A DNA stretch of 64,000 nt from Variovorax paradoxus (GTDB taxonomy: Bacteria; Pseudomonadota; Gammaproteobacteria; Burkholderiales; Burkholderiaceae_C): contig CP063166.1 of assembly GCA_016806145.1 (NCBI GenBank), positions 4,650,001 through 4,714,000 of the forward strand, read 5' to 3'. The notes below the pieces were generated by a model, which was not told the origin of the DNA, did no database searches, and worked only from the letters and a program-made list of their open reading frames with translations. Positions 50,804 to 59,211 of the stretch are shown here, one piece after another. Every line of letters begins with the position of its first letter. The stretch's first letter is position 1. A program made the translations under genes and the position numbers.

Positions 50804-51274
50804 TCAGTGCGATCGGCCAGCCGGTGCCGCCTTCGCCACGCAGGCCGCGCAGTTGCCGTGCAGGGTCACTTCGTGGCTCGCGACCTGGAAGCCCGGCGGC
50901 GCGAGGTCGTCCATCGGGCCCGGGCAGGCGTGCAGCAGGAACACCTGGCCGCACGACAGGCAATGGAAGTAGTGATGGTGGTGGTCGCCCGCGCGGCCCT
51001 GCCCCTTCTCGTGTTCGTGGGCATAGTCGCCGTGCGCGTGCGCATGCGGCTCTTCCCGGCACGAGACCTCGTAGCGCGCGGGCTCGCCGGGCAGCTCGAC
51101 CTTGGCGATCTCGCCGTCCGCGAGCAGCGCCGACACCTGGCGGTAGACGGTCGACAGGCTGATCTCGGGCACGAGTTCGCGCGCATGCGCATGGATTTCG
51201 GGGGCGGTGAGCACGCGGCTGGCATCGCTGAAGGCCGAGAACACGGCGGCGCGCTGGCGGGTAAGACGTTCCAT
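50804..51274 (-). CDS. zur: Zinc-uptake regulator Zur (Fur family)
   Basis: A 156-residue Fur-family repressor. The winged helix is residues 1-80 (LTRQRAAVFSAFSDASRVLT, then SLSTVYRQVSALLADGEIA). The structural zinc site is C-x-x-C in FHCLSCGQVF and the second pair in GNCAACVAK. Unusual is the His-rich linker between the two domains, with HAHAH, AHEHE and HHHH groups, which may buffer or sense metal. Zur rather than Fur is chosen because the next gene is the Zur-controlled L36 and because Fur normally has a different linker. Transcribed in the same direction as the L36, ABC and TonB genes. Confidence 0.88.
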   Translation of the reverse strand: MERLTRQRAAVFSAFSDASRVLTAPEIHAHARELVPEISLSTVYRQVSALLADGEIAKVELPGEPARYEVSCREEPHAHAHGDYAHEHEKGQGRAGDHHHHYFHCLSCGQVFLLHACPGPMDDLAPPGFQVASHEVTLHGNCAACVAKAAPAGRSH

Positions 51275-51382
51275 GGCCTCGATGGTACGGCGCGTCGAAT
51301 ACCGCCTCGCGGCGCCGAGGGACTGCGTTGGCGGCTATCTGAATTGCCCATGAAAGCGCTCCGGTCTTGCCTCCCGCCCCTC

Positions 51383-51412
51383 TTGACTCGTCGATTTAGA
51401 TATATCTAAAAT
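51383..51412 (+). promoter_or_regulatory. PadR/YqjI operator and promoter
   Basis: Promoter -35 TTGACT (51383-51388), 18-base spacer, -10 TAAAAT (51407-51412). Between and over the -10 lies a perfect 16-bp palindrome TTTAGATATATCTAAA (51395-51410); a further TTTAGA half-site follows at 51415-51420. PadR proteins bind such AT-rich palindromes, so it would close the promoter when the regulator is bound. Confidence 0.72.
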
Positions 51413-51455
51413 AATTTAGACACAAACAGATATCGATTCAGAAAGAGAGGCTCCC

Positions 51456-52031
51456 ATGCGCCATTTCCACTTCGACCATTGCCACCGCACCCCGCGCGGC
51501 GAGCACGAGGACGGCCTCTCGGGCGGCCGGGGCCGCGGCGGGCGCCACGGCTTCGGCGCCGGCCGGGTGTTCGGCCATGGCGGCCTGCGCTTCGTGCTGC
51601 TGCAGCTCATTGCCGACAAGCCCTCGCACGGCTACGAACTCATCAAGCTGATCGAGGAACGCCTGGGCGGCAGCTACGCGCCGAGCCCCGGCGTGGTCTA
51701 TCCCACGCTGACCCTGCTCGAGGAGCTGGGCCACCTCAGCGTCGAGAGCGGCGCCGAGGGCGGCGGCCGCAAGCGCTACACCCTCACCGACAGCGGGCGC
51801 GAGTACCTGGCGGCCAACCGCGAGACCGCCGAGTCGATGATGGAACGCCTCAACGGCGGCGTCGACGGCGCCGGCGCGCGCGGCGGCCGGCCGCCGCAGG
51901 TCACGCGCGCCATCGAGAACCTCAAGCTCGCGATGCGCCTGCGCCTCTCGGGCACGCCCCTCACCGAACAACAAGCCCACGAATTCGCCGCGGTGCTCGA
52001 CAGCGCCGCACAACAGATCGAACGCCTTTGA
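51456..52031 (+). CDS. yqjI: PadR-family regulator with His/Cys-rich head (YqjI-like)
   Basis: A 191-residue regulator. The N-terminal 40 residues are metal-binding-looking (HFHFDHCH, then Gly/Arg/His-rich), as in the nickel-responsive YqjI of E. coli. The PadR winged helix follows (LLQLIADKPSHGYELIKLIE, YAPSPGVVYPTLTLLEELGH, GRKRYTLTDSGREYLA), then a C-terminal dimer helix. The next gene is a YqjH-like ferric reductase, the known target of YqjI. Here the two genes are in one operon in the same direction, whereas in E. coli they are divergent. Confidence 0.87.
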   Translation: MRHFHFDHCHRTPRGEHEDGLSGGRGRGGRHGFGAGRVFGHGGLRFVLLQLIADKPSHGYELIKLIEERLGGSYAPSPGVVYPTLTLLEELGHLSVESGAEGGGRKRYTLTDSGREYLAANRETAESMMERLNGGVDGAGARGGRPPQVTRAIENLKLAMRLRLSGTPLTEQQAHEFAAVLDSAAQQIERL

Positions 52032-52044
52032 AAGTCAACCGCAC

Positions 52045-52872
52045 ATGACCGACTTCTCCACCGCCCCCCAACCCGACCGCCTGCCGCGCCGCGTGCGCCA
52101 CGACCTGCGCTTTCGCCAGCTCACGGTGAAGAGCGTGCAGCGCGTCACGCCGCACCTGCTGCGCGTGGTGCTCACCGGCGACGAGCTCGAGGGCTTCCAC
52201 AGCCCGGGCTTCGACGACCACGCCAAGCTGTTCTTCCCCGACCCGGCCACCGGCCGCCTGACCCTGCCGACCATGGGCCCCGAAGGTCCGGTCTGGCCCG
52301 AGGGCCGGCCCACCATGCGCGACTACACGCCGCGCCGCCACGACGCGGCCGCGAGGACGCTCGAGATCGACTTCGCGCTGCACGAGGCCGGCCCCGCCAC
52401 GCAATGGGCCGAGAACGCCAGGCCCGGCGACCGCATCGGCGTGGGCGGCCCGCGCGGCTCGTTCATCGTGCCGACCGAGTTCGACTGGCACCTCTTGATC
52501 GGCGACGACACCGCGCTGCCCGCGATCTCGCGCCGCCTGGGCGAGCTGCCCGAGGGCGCGCGCGTGGTGGTGCTGGCAGAGGTCGACGGGCCCGAGGACG
52601 AGATCCCGTTCGAGACCCGGGCCGCGCTCACGCTGGTGTGGGTGCATCGCCGCGGCGTGTCGGCGGGCCTGAGCCCGATGCTGCTCGAGACGCTCAAGAA
52701 GCAGGCGCTGCCCGAGGGCGACTACCACGCCTGGGTCGGCTGCGAGACCGGCGTGGCGAAGGCGGTGCGCGCGCATCTCGTGGGCGAGCGCGGCGCCCAT
52801 CCGAAGTGGATCCGGGCCTCGGGCTACTGGCGCCGCGGCACGGCCGCGACGCACGACGCGATCGAGGACTGA
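52045..52872 (+). CDS. yqjH: NADPH-dependent ferric-chelate reductase (siderophore-interacting protein, YqjH-like)
   Basis: A 275-residue FAD protein. FAD motif MRDYTPRRHD (R-x-Y-T-x-R), then WAENARPGDRIGVGGPRGSF, and the NADPH half with LIGDDTALPAISRRL and the C-terminal HPKWIRASGYWRRG. It reduces ferric iron in chelates and releases it. It sits 13 bases after the PadR-type regulator and should be part of its operon. A pair of long repeats follows its stop. Confidence 0.93.
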   Translation: MTDFSTAPQPDRLPRRVRHDLRFRQLTVKSVQRVTPHLLRVVLTGDELEGFHSPGFDDHAKLFFPDPATGRLTLPTMGPEGPVWPEGRPTMRDYTPRRHDAAARTLEIDFALHEAGPATQWAENARPGDRIGVGGPRGSFIVPTEFDWHLLIGDDTALPAISRRLGELPEGARVVVLAEVDGPEDEIPFETRAALTLVWVHRRGVSAGLSPMLLETLKKQALPEGDYHAWVGCETGVAKAVRAHLVGERGAHPKWIRASGYWRRGTAATHDAIED

Positions 52873-52882
52873 TGCGTCTTTC

Positions 52883-52993
52883 TCCTTCCCCCTCTGGGGG
52901 AAGGCTGGGATGGGGGCTGCGGGCGCTCGACGCGCTTGCAACGATGGCAAGGCCCGGTGCCCCCACCCCAGCCCTCCCCCAGAGGGGGAGGGA
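52883..52993. repeat. 35-bp inverted repeat between convergent genes
   Basis: Left arm 52883-52917 (starts TCCTTCCCCCTCTGGGGGAA) and right arm 52959-52993 (ends AGAGGGGGAGGGA) are complementary with three mismatches, around a 41-base loop. Each arm itself holds CCCCCTCTGGGGG, a hairpin. It lies in the gap between the convergent reductase and EmrB genes, a position suited to a bidirectional terminator or a REP-like element. Confidence 0.75.
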
Positions 52994-53001
52994 GCCAACG
53001 C

Positions 53002-54531
53002 TCAGTGCGGTACTTCCGCCGGGCCGGAAGCCGCCGCGCGCTTCGGGCTGCGGATCAGCAGCAGCAGCGGGATCGCCACCAGCGTGATCACCATCATGAT
53101 CGCGAAGTCGTCGAGGTAGCCGACCAGCGCGCCCTGCCGCGTGACCTCGGCGTTGAGCATCGCCAGGCCCAGCGGGTTGTCGGGCGACATCATCGAGGGC
53201 AGCGTGGCCAGCGCCGGATTGCCGGGCGCCACGCTGGTCGCGATCTGCGCATGGGCGGCGCTCGAACCCTCGGTGAGCAGCGCCTGCACGATCGAGATGC
53301 CCACGCTGCTGCCGATGTTGCGCAGCAGGCTGAAGATCGGCGTGCCCTGGTTGCGCAGCCGCGGCGCCAGCGTGGCGAAGGTGGCGGTCGACAGCGGCAC
53401 GAAGGTGAAGCCGATGCCCAGGCCCTGCACGAAGCCCGAGACGATGATCAGCGTGCTGTCCATCTGCAGCGTGATGCGCGTCATCTGGTAGAGCGAGAAG
53501 GCCGTGAGCCCGAAGCCCAGCGCCATGATCGCGCGCACGTCCACGCGCTGCACCAGCCGCCCCACCACCAGCATCGCGATCATGGTGCCGATGCCGCGCG
53601 GCGCCGTGACCTGCCCCGTGTAGACCACCGGATAGCCCATCAGCCCCTGCAGGAAGTTGGGCAGCAGCGCCATGGTCGCGTACAGGATCATCCCGACGAT
53701 GAAGGCGAACAGCAGGCCGGTGACGAAGTTGCGGTCCTTGAGCAGGTCGCGGTCGAAGAAGGAGACGCCGCGCACGGTCCAGGTGTGGACCACGAAGAAG
53801 CAGAAGGCCACCAGCGAGGCCGCGGCCTCGAGCCGGATCTCCCACGAGTCGAACCAGTCGATCTGCTCGCCGCGGTCGAGGAACAGCTGCAGCATGCCGA
53901 TGGCGAGGCTCAGGGTGACGAAGCCGAAGATGTCGAGCTTCTCGCCCTGCGGCCGGCTCTCGGGCAGGTAGCGCGCGATGCCCCAGAAGGCGAAGACGCC
54001 CACCGGCAGGTTGATGAAGAAGACCCAGCGCCAGTCGAAGTTGTCGGTGAGCCAGCCGCCCAGCAGCGGCCCGAGGATCGGCCCGACCATGATGCCCGCG
54101 CCCCAGATCGCCATCGCCTGGCCGACCTTCTCGCGCGGGTTGATGTCCAGCAGCACCGCCTGCGACAGCGGCACCAGCGCCGCGCCGAAGATGCCCTGCA
54201 GCAGCCGCGCGCCGACGATGCCCACCAGCGAGGTCGCCAGGCCGCACAGCGCCGAGGCGATGGTGAAGCCGATCACCGAGATGATGAACACGCGCCGCCG
54301 GCCCCAGTGGCCGCAGAGCCAGCCGGTGAGCGGCAGCGCGATCGCCGAGGCCACGATGTAGGAGGTCAGCACCCAGGTGATCTGGTCCTGCGAGGCCTGC
54401 AGGCTGCCCTGCATGTGCGGCAGCGCGACGTTGGCGATCGTGGTGTCGAGCGCCTGCATGATGGTCGCGAGCATGATCGAGACGGTGATCATCCCGCGGT
54501 GCGGCACCGCGGCTCCGGGCGCGGCGCTCAT
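53002..54531 (-). CDS. EmrB/QacA-family (DHA2) multidrug MFS exporter
   Basis: A 509-residue drug:proton antiporter with 14 hydrophobic segments. DHA2 signatures: IMQALDTTIANVALPHMQGS at helix 1 (motif D), WVLTSYIVASAIALPLTGWL, WGRRRVFIISVIGFTIASAL (motif A) and GPILGPLLGGWLTDNFDWRW (motif C, G-x-x-x-G-P-x-x-G-G). It expels hydrophobic toxins. No EmrA adaptor is next to it. The ATG at 54531 overlaps the marR stop by four bases (ATGA), so it is coupled to that regulator. Confidence 0.93.
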   Translation of the reverse strand: MSAAPGAAVPHRGMITVSIMLATIMQALDTTIANVALPHMQGSLQASQDQITWVLTSYIVASAIALPLTGWLCGHWGRRRVFIISVIGFTIASALCGLATSLVGIVGARLLQGIFGAALVPLSQAVLLDINPREKVGQAMAIWGAGIMVGPILGPLLGGWLTDNFDWRWVFFINLPVGVFAFWGIARYLPESRPQGEKLDIFGFVTLSLAIGMLQLFLDRGEQIDWFDSWEIRLEAAASLVAFCFFVVHTWTVRGVSFFDRDLLKDRNFVTGLLFAFIVGMILYATMALLPNFLQGLMGYPVVYTGQVTAPRGIGTMIAMLVVGRLVQRVDVRAIMALGFGLTAFSLYQMTRITLQMDSTLIIVSGFVQGLGIGFTFVPLSTATFATLAPRLRNQGTPIFSLLRNIGSSVGISIVQALLTEGSSAAHAQIATSVAPGNPALATLPSMMSPDNPLGLAMLNAEVTRQGALVGYLDDFAIMMVITLVAIPLLLLIRSPKRAAASGPAEVPH

Positions 54532-55004
54532 TTGCCCTCGCCCTCGGGGCCGTTGCCGCCCGTGATCTCGAGCAGGCTGCCGCGCACCTTGCCGAGCAGC
54601 GCCAGCAGCTGGGCGCGCTCGCCGGGCGCCAGCACCGCCATCACGCGCGCATTGAGCCCGTCGCTGAGATTGAGGGCGGCATCGAGCGCCTTCTCGGCGC
54701 TGGGCTGCAGGTGGATCAGCTTCACGCGGCGGTCGGTGGCGCTGGCCTCGCGGCGGATCCAGCCGGCGGCCTCCATGCGGTCGCACAGGCCGCCCACGGC
54801 CATCGGCGTGAGCTCCAGCCGCTGCGCGAGCTCGGCCTGCGACAGCGGCGCCTCCTCGCCTTCCATGGCCAGCACGCCGAGCAGCCGGCACTGGGCGCTG
54901 CTCAGGCCGATGCGCTCGCGCGCGAGGCGGTCGAAGGCTTCGCCGTAGCGCTTGGCCACGTCCTTCACGATGAAGCCGAAACGCTGGCTGAAGTCCCTTT
55001 TCAT
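54528..55004 (-). CDS. MarR-family repressor of the EmrB-type pump
   Basis: A 158-residue repressor. Winged helix: LSSAQCRLLGVLAMEGEEAP, then LSQAELAQRLELTPMAVGGL, RRVKLIHLQPSAEKAL. Single Cys at CRLLG. It precedes and overlaps the MFS gene, the usual drug-inducible autorepressed pair. Its leader (55005-55055) is AT-rich with TAATAAACATGTAGATAATC on the minus strand, a loose inverted pattern that may be its operator. Confidence 0.9.
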   Translation of the reverse strand: MKRDFSQRFGFIVKDVAKRYGEAFDRLARERIGLSSAQCRLLGVLAMEGEEAPLSQAELAQRLELTPMAVGGLCDRMEAAGWIRREASATDRRVKLIHLQPSAEKALDAALNLSDGLNARVMAVLAPGERAQLLALLGKVRGSLLEITGGNGPEGEGK

Positions 55005-55055
55005 AAGGGACTTGATTATCTACATGTTTATTAGTTGGGCCTTAGCGGCCCGCTC

Positions 55056-56033
55056 TCAGAGCCAGCCCGCGCGCCGGAACCGGTAGTAGAGATAGCCGCA
55101 GGTGGCCGCGATCAGCGCCAGCGCCGTGGGGTAGCCCCAGCGGAATTTCAGCTCGGGCATGAATTCGAAGTTCATGCCCCAGATGCCCGCGAAGGCGGTG
55201 CACACGGCGAAGATGCTGGCCCAGGCCGCGAGGCGCTTGGTGACTTCGCTCTCCTCGATCGTGACCATCGAGAGGTTGACCTGGATCGCGGTGGCCACCG
55301 TGTCGCGCATCGCGTCGATCGAGCCGTTGATGCGCCCCAGGTGGTCGCCCACGTCGCGGAAGTACTCCTGCGAACTCATGCAGATCTGCGGCACCCGACC
55401 GCCGTGCAGCTTGCCGGCCGCCTCGGTCAGCGGCGCGACCGCGCGCTTGAGCACCATGCTGCGGCGCTTGAGCTCGTAGAGCTGCTTGATCTTGTCGCGC
55501 GCCGCGCCGCCCTGCGTGAAGATCTGCTGCTCGATCGATTCGAGCTCGTCCTCGAGCGCGTCGATCACCGGGAAGTAGCGGTCGACCACGGCGTCCATCA
55601 GCGCATAGAGCACGAAGCCGGCACCGTTCTTCAGCAGCTCGGGCTCGCGCTCGCAGCGCTCGCGCACGCCGAGGAAGCCCTGGCGGCTGCGGTTGCGCAC
55701 CGACAGCACGTAGTTGCTGCCCACGAACACGTCGACCTCGCCGACATGGATGCACTGCTCGCCGGCGTCCGAGGGCTCGACCAGATGCATCACCACGAAC
55801 AGCGAGTCGCCGTACTCCTCGACCTTGGGCCGCTGGTGGCCGTGCTGGGCGTCCTCCACGGCCAGCGGATGCAGGCCGAACTCGAGCTGCATCACGACCA
55901 GTTCCTCGGGCGTGGCGTCGCTGAGCGCCACCCAGACGAAGCAGCCGGGCCGCGAGATGTAGTCGCTGATGCTCTCGACCGGGATGTCGGCCAGCTTGGC
56001 GCCGTTCTCGTAAGCCACGCAGTTGATCAGCAT
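55056..56033 (-). CDS. corA: CorA-type magnesium/cobalt transporter
   Basis: A 325-residue transporter. The large N-terminal cytoplasmic funnel domain is followed by two helices at the C terminus (ASIFAVCTAFAGIWGMNFEF and YPTALALIAATCGYLYYRF). The pore signature GMN is in GIWGMNFEFMPEL, with the family's MPEL after it. ATG at 56033 chosen (MLINCVAYENG); the frame is open upstream into a Pro-rich stretch without a ribosome site. Mg2+ or Co2+ uptake along the electrical gradient. Confidence 0.93.
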   Translation of the reverse strand: MLINCVAYENGAKLADIPVESISDYISRPGCFVWVALSDATPEELVVMQLEFGLHPLAVEDAQHGHQRPKVEEYGDSLFVVMHLVEPSDAGEQCIHVGEVDVFVGSNYVLSVRNRSRQGFLGVRERCEREPELLKNGAGFVLYALMDAVVDRYFPVIDALEDELESIEQQIFTQGGAARDKIKQLYELKRRSMVLKRAVAPLTEAAGKLHGGRVPQICMSSQEYFRDVGDHLGRINGSIDAMRDTVATAIQVNLSMVTIEESEVTKRLAAWASIFAVCTAFAGIWGMNFEFMPELKFRWGYPTALALIAATCGYLYYRFRRAGWL

Positions 56034-56160
56034 CGGCGCTCCAGGGTCGCGGTTGGATTCGGGGGTGCCGATGGTGCCACGGGGCGGCATGCCGCTGCCT
56101 GACCGCCGAGAGACGGAGCGCGAAAGTTAAAACATTCCTGATCGCAAGCGAGCGAAGGTT

Positions 56161-56355
56161 CTTTTGCGTGACTTTTTTCTCATTTCTTTCATCCGCCTAC
56201 AGCTCTTACCGCGCAAAGACTGACAGGCGTTGTGCGGGCGATACACGAACATTGCTGCGCTGTCACGCAAAAGGGGCGCCCTACCGATAAAAGAAGAGCA
56301 GCCGCCCGCAGTCATCAGGGAAGAACTCCACCCGCCCACGTGCGGGTGTTTTTTT
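56161..56355 (+). ncRNA. Candidate structured small RNA ending in an intrinsic terminator
   Basis: A perfect 12-bp stem CTTTTGCGTGAC (56161-56172) / GTCACGCAAAAG (56262-56273) closes a region of 113 bases, in which CCGCGCA (56209-56215) pairs with TGTGCGG (56231-56237) with one G-U. It is followed by the terminator at 56329-56355. No protein frame of note is on that strand. A 6S-type RNA also has a long closing stem with a central bubble, but I cannot show that this is one. The 5' end is unknown. Confidence 0.4.
56329..56355 (+). terminator. Intrinsic terminator upstream of mutS
   Basis: CACCCGC-CCACGT-GCGGGTG, a 7-bp stem, followed directly by seven T. It lies about 120 bases before the mutS start, pointing right, with no rightward protein gene before it. 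Confidence 0.8.
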
Positions 56356-56474
56356 GCCCGCTCGCATCCTCTTCCCCTCGCTTCCCGCCCCGCGCCGCCC
56401 ATCGGCTTGCGGGTCGGCCACAATACCGGGCGCCCCGCGCCATGGCCTGGCCGGGAACCCGCGACGAAGCGTCC

Positions 56475-59183
56475 ATGCCCGAACTCTCAGACCGCACTTT
56501 CTCCAACGCCAGCAATGGCTTACGCGCCCATTCCGTGACAGATACCCCCGCCGCAGCCGCCCCCGATTACGCCGGTCACACGCCCATGATGGCGCAATAC
56601 CTCCGGCTCAAGGCGGACCATCCGGACACCCTGCTCTTCTACCGGATGGGCGATTTCTACGAACTCTTCTGGGCCGACGCCGAGAAGGCCGCGCGCCTGC
56701 TCGACATCACGCTGACCCAGCGCGGCCAGTCGGCCGGGCAGCCGGTGGTGATGTGCGGCGTGCCCTTCCACTCGGTCGACACCTACCTCGGGCGGCTCAT
56801 CAAGCTCGGCGAATCGGTGGCGATCTGCGAGCAGGTCGGCGAAGTCGGCGCCGCCAAGGGCCCGGTCGAGCGCAAGGTGGTGCGCGTGGTCACGCCCGGC
56901 ACCCTGACCGATGCCGAACTGCTCAACGACAAGGCCGATGCCACGCTGCTGGCGGTGCATGCCGGCACGCGCAACTTCTGCGGCCTGGCCTGGCTCAGCG
57001 TGACCGGTGCCGAACTGCGGCTGGCCGAATGCCCGGCCGACGCGCTCGAGGCCTGGATCGCGCGCATCGCGCCGAGCGAGCTGCTCTACGGCGCCGAGGT
57101 CACGCCGGCCTTCGAGCAGCGGCTCAAGGCGGCGCGCAGCGCCACGCCCTTCACGCTGTCGGTGCGGCCGGCCTGGCAGTTCGACGGCGGCCTGGGCGAA
57201 CGCAAGCTCAGCGAGCAGATGGGCAGCCAGAGCCTGGCAGCCTGGAATGCCGAATCGCTGACCAACGCCCATGCGGCGGCGGCCGCGCTGCTGGGCTATG
57301 CCGAGCACACGCAGGGCCGCGCGCTGTCGCACCTGCAGCGGCTCACGGTCGAGCGCGACGGCGACCTGATCGAGTTGCCGCCCACCACGCGGCGCAACCT
57401 CGAGCTGGTGCAGACGCTGCGCGGCGAGGACTCGCCCACGCTGTTCTCGCTGCTCGACACCTGCATGACCGGCATGGGCAGCCGCCTGCTCAAGCGCTGG
57501 CTGCTGGCGCCGCGGCGCGAGCGCGGCGACGCGCAGGCGCGGCTCGAGGCCATCGGCGCGCTGCAGGCCACCGTGCTCGGCGGCGCCGGCGCGCCCTGGC
57601 GCACGCTGCGCGAGCAGCTCAAGAACACCAGCGACGTGGAACGCATCGCGGCGCGCATCGCGCTGCGCCAGGTGCGCCCGCGCGAACTGCTGGCGCTGCG
57701 GCTGGCGCTGGCCAAGGCCGAGCAGCTCGCGCCCGCCCTGCCCGGCGCCGCGGCGCTGCTGGCGCAGATCGCCGAACGGCTGGCGCCGCCGCCGGGCTGC
57801 GCCGAGCTGCTCGCGAGCGCGATCAAGCCCGACCCGGCCGCGCTGGTGCGCGACGGCGGCGTGATCGCTACCGGCCACGACGCCGAGCTCGACGAGCTGC
57901 GCGAGATCAGCGAGAACTGCGACGACTTCCTGCTCAAGCTCGAGGTCAGCGAGCGCGAGCGCACCGGCATCAGCAACCTGCGGGTGCAGTTCAACCGGGT
58001 GCACGGCTTCTACATCGAGGTGACGCAGAGCGCGCTGTCGAAGGTGCCCGACAACTACCGCCGCCGCCAGACGCTGAAGAACGCCGAGCGCTTCATCACG
58101 CCCGAGCTCAAGGCCTTCGAGGACAAGGCACTGAGCGCGCAGGACCGCGCGCTGGCGCGCGAGAAGTGGCTCTACGAGCAGCTGCTCGACGCGCTGCAGG
58201 CCTCGGTGCCCGCGCTCACGCGCCTGGCCACGGCGCTCGCCACGCTCGACGCGCTGTGCGCGCTGGCCGAGCGCTCGCACACGCTGCACTGGCGCGCGCC
58301 GAGCTTCGTCTCGCACCCGTGCATCGAGATCCAGCAGGGCCGCCATCCGGTGGTCGAGGCGCGGCTGGCCGAGAAATCCTCGGGCGGCTTCATCGCCAAC
58401 GACACCCAGCTCGGCCCGCAGCAGCGCATGCAGGTCATCACCGGCCCCAACATGGGCGGCAAGTCGACCTACATGCGGCAGGTGGCGATCATCGTGCTGC
58501 TGGCCTCCATCGGCTCGCACGTGCCGGCCGCGGCCTGCCGGCTGGGGCCGATCGACGCCATCCACACCCGCATCGGCGCGGCCGACGACCTGGCCAACGC
58601 GCAGTCGACCTTCATGCTCGAGATGACCGAGGCCGCGCAGATCCTGCACGGCGCCACCGCGCAGTCGCTGGTGCTGATGGACGAGATCGGCCGCGGCACC
58701 AGCACCTTCGACGGGCTCGCGCTGGCCGCGGGCATCGCGGCCCAGCTGCACGACCGCGCCAAGGCCTTCACGCTGTTCGCCACCCACTACTTCGAGCTCA
58801 CGGAATTCCCGGCCACGCACCATGGCGCGGTCAACATGCACGTGAGCGCCACCGAGGCCGGCCGCGACATCGTGTTCCTGCACGAGATGCAGCCCGGCCC
58901 GGCCAGCAAGAGCTATGGGATCCAGGTCGCGCGGCTGGCGGGCATGCCCGCGGCGGTGGTCAACCATGCGCGCCAGGCGCTGGAAGCGCTCGAGTCGCAG
59001 CATGCGCAAACGCGGGCCCAGGTCGACCTGTTCGCCCCGCCGCCGGCCTCCGAGACCCCCCTGATCAGCGCCGTAGAATCCGCGCTGTCCGCGCTCGACC
59101 CCGACGCGATGACCCCGCGCGAAGCCCTCGACGCGCTCTACGCCTTACAGAAACTGAATGCACGCGACCGCGGAGCCCCATGA
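56475..59183 (+). CDS. mutS: DNA mismatch repair ATPase MutS
   Basis: A 902-residue protein, with domain I mismatch-reading motif [12 protein letters not shown], connector, core and clamp domains, and the ATPase with Walker [15 protein letters not shown], Walker [21 protein letters not shown] and [14 protein letters not shown]. Recognises mispairs and calls MutL. The start is uncertain: ATG at 56475 gives a non-conserved head ([15 protein letters not shown]), whereas the GTG at 56535 ([19 protein letters not shown]) is nearer the usual start of Comamonadaceae MutS. The 3' end abuts the Anbu gene, with a start ATG 28 bases later. Confidence 0.95.
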   Translation: MPELSDRTFSNASNGLRAHSVTDTPAAAAPDYAGHTPMMAQYLRLKADHPDTLLFYRMGDFYELFWADAEKAARLLDITLTQRGQSAGQPVVMCGVPFHSVDTYLGRLIKLGESVAICEQVGEVGAAKGPVERKVVRVVTPGTLTDAELLNDKADATLLAVHAGTRNFCGLAWLSVTGAELRLAECPADALEAWIARIAPSELLYGAEVTPAFEQRLKAARSATPFTLSVRPAWQFDGGLGERKLSEQMGSQSLAAWNAESLTNAHAAAAALLGYAEHTQGRALSHLQRLTVERDGDLIELPPTTRRNLELVQTLRGEDSPTLFSLLDTCMTGMGSRLLKRWLLAPRRERGDAQARLEAIGALQATVLGGAGAPWRTLREQLKNTSDVERIAARIALRQVRPRELLALRLALAKAEQLAPALPGAAALLAQIAERLAPPPGCAELLASAIKPDPAALVRDGGVIATGHDAELDELREISENCDDFLLKLEVSERERTGISNLRVQFNRVHGFYIEVTQSALSKVPDNYRRRQTLKNAERFITPELKAFEDKALSAQDRALAREKWLYEQLLDALQASVPALTRLATALATLDALCALAERSHTLHWRAPSFVSHPCIEIQQGRHPVVEARLAEKSSGGFIANDTQLGPQQRMQVITGPNMGGKSTYMRQVAIIVLLASIGSHVPAAACRLGPIDAIHTRIGAADDLANAQSTFMLEMTEAAQILHGATAQSLVLMDEIGRGTSTFDGLALAAGIAAQLHDRAKAFTLFATHYFELTEFPATHHGAVNMHVSATEAGRDIVFLHEMQPGPASKSYGIQVARLAGMPAAVVNHARQALEALESQHAQTRAQVDLFAPPPASETPLISAVESALSALDPDAMTPREALDALYALQKLNARDRGAP

Positions 59184-59211
59184 GCAGGCACTGCTCTTGC
59201 GAGACGAAAAA

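Larger units (their letters stand above)
56034..56474. other. Intergenic region between corA and mutS
   Basis: A 441-base gap with lower GC than its neighbours. It contains a 12-bp inverted repeat (56161-56172 and 56262-56273), an inner stem (56209-56215 and 56231-56237) and a strong intrinsic terminator (56329-56355), all on the + strand with no protein gene to terminate. The start of mutS lies at the right end, with a -10-like CACAAT near 56422. Confidence 0.7.

Noticed and set aside
53002..54531. EmrB as part of an EmrAB-TolC set
   Set aside because: No adaptor or outer-membrane channel gene is adjacent; upstream is only the MarR gene.
56520..59009. Leftward open frame of 829 codons antisense to mutS
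   Set aside because: Same shadow composition; mutS motifs are unambiguous on the other strand.
59158..59211. Upstream ATG at 59158 as start of the Anbu gene
   Set aside because: It would overlap mutS and bury the catalytic Thr; the ATG at 59212 gives Met-Thr as in Anbu proteins.
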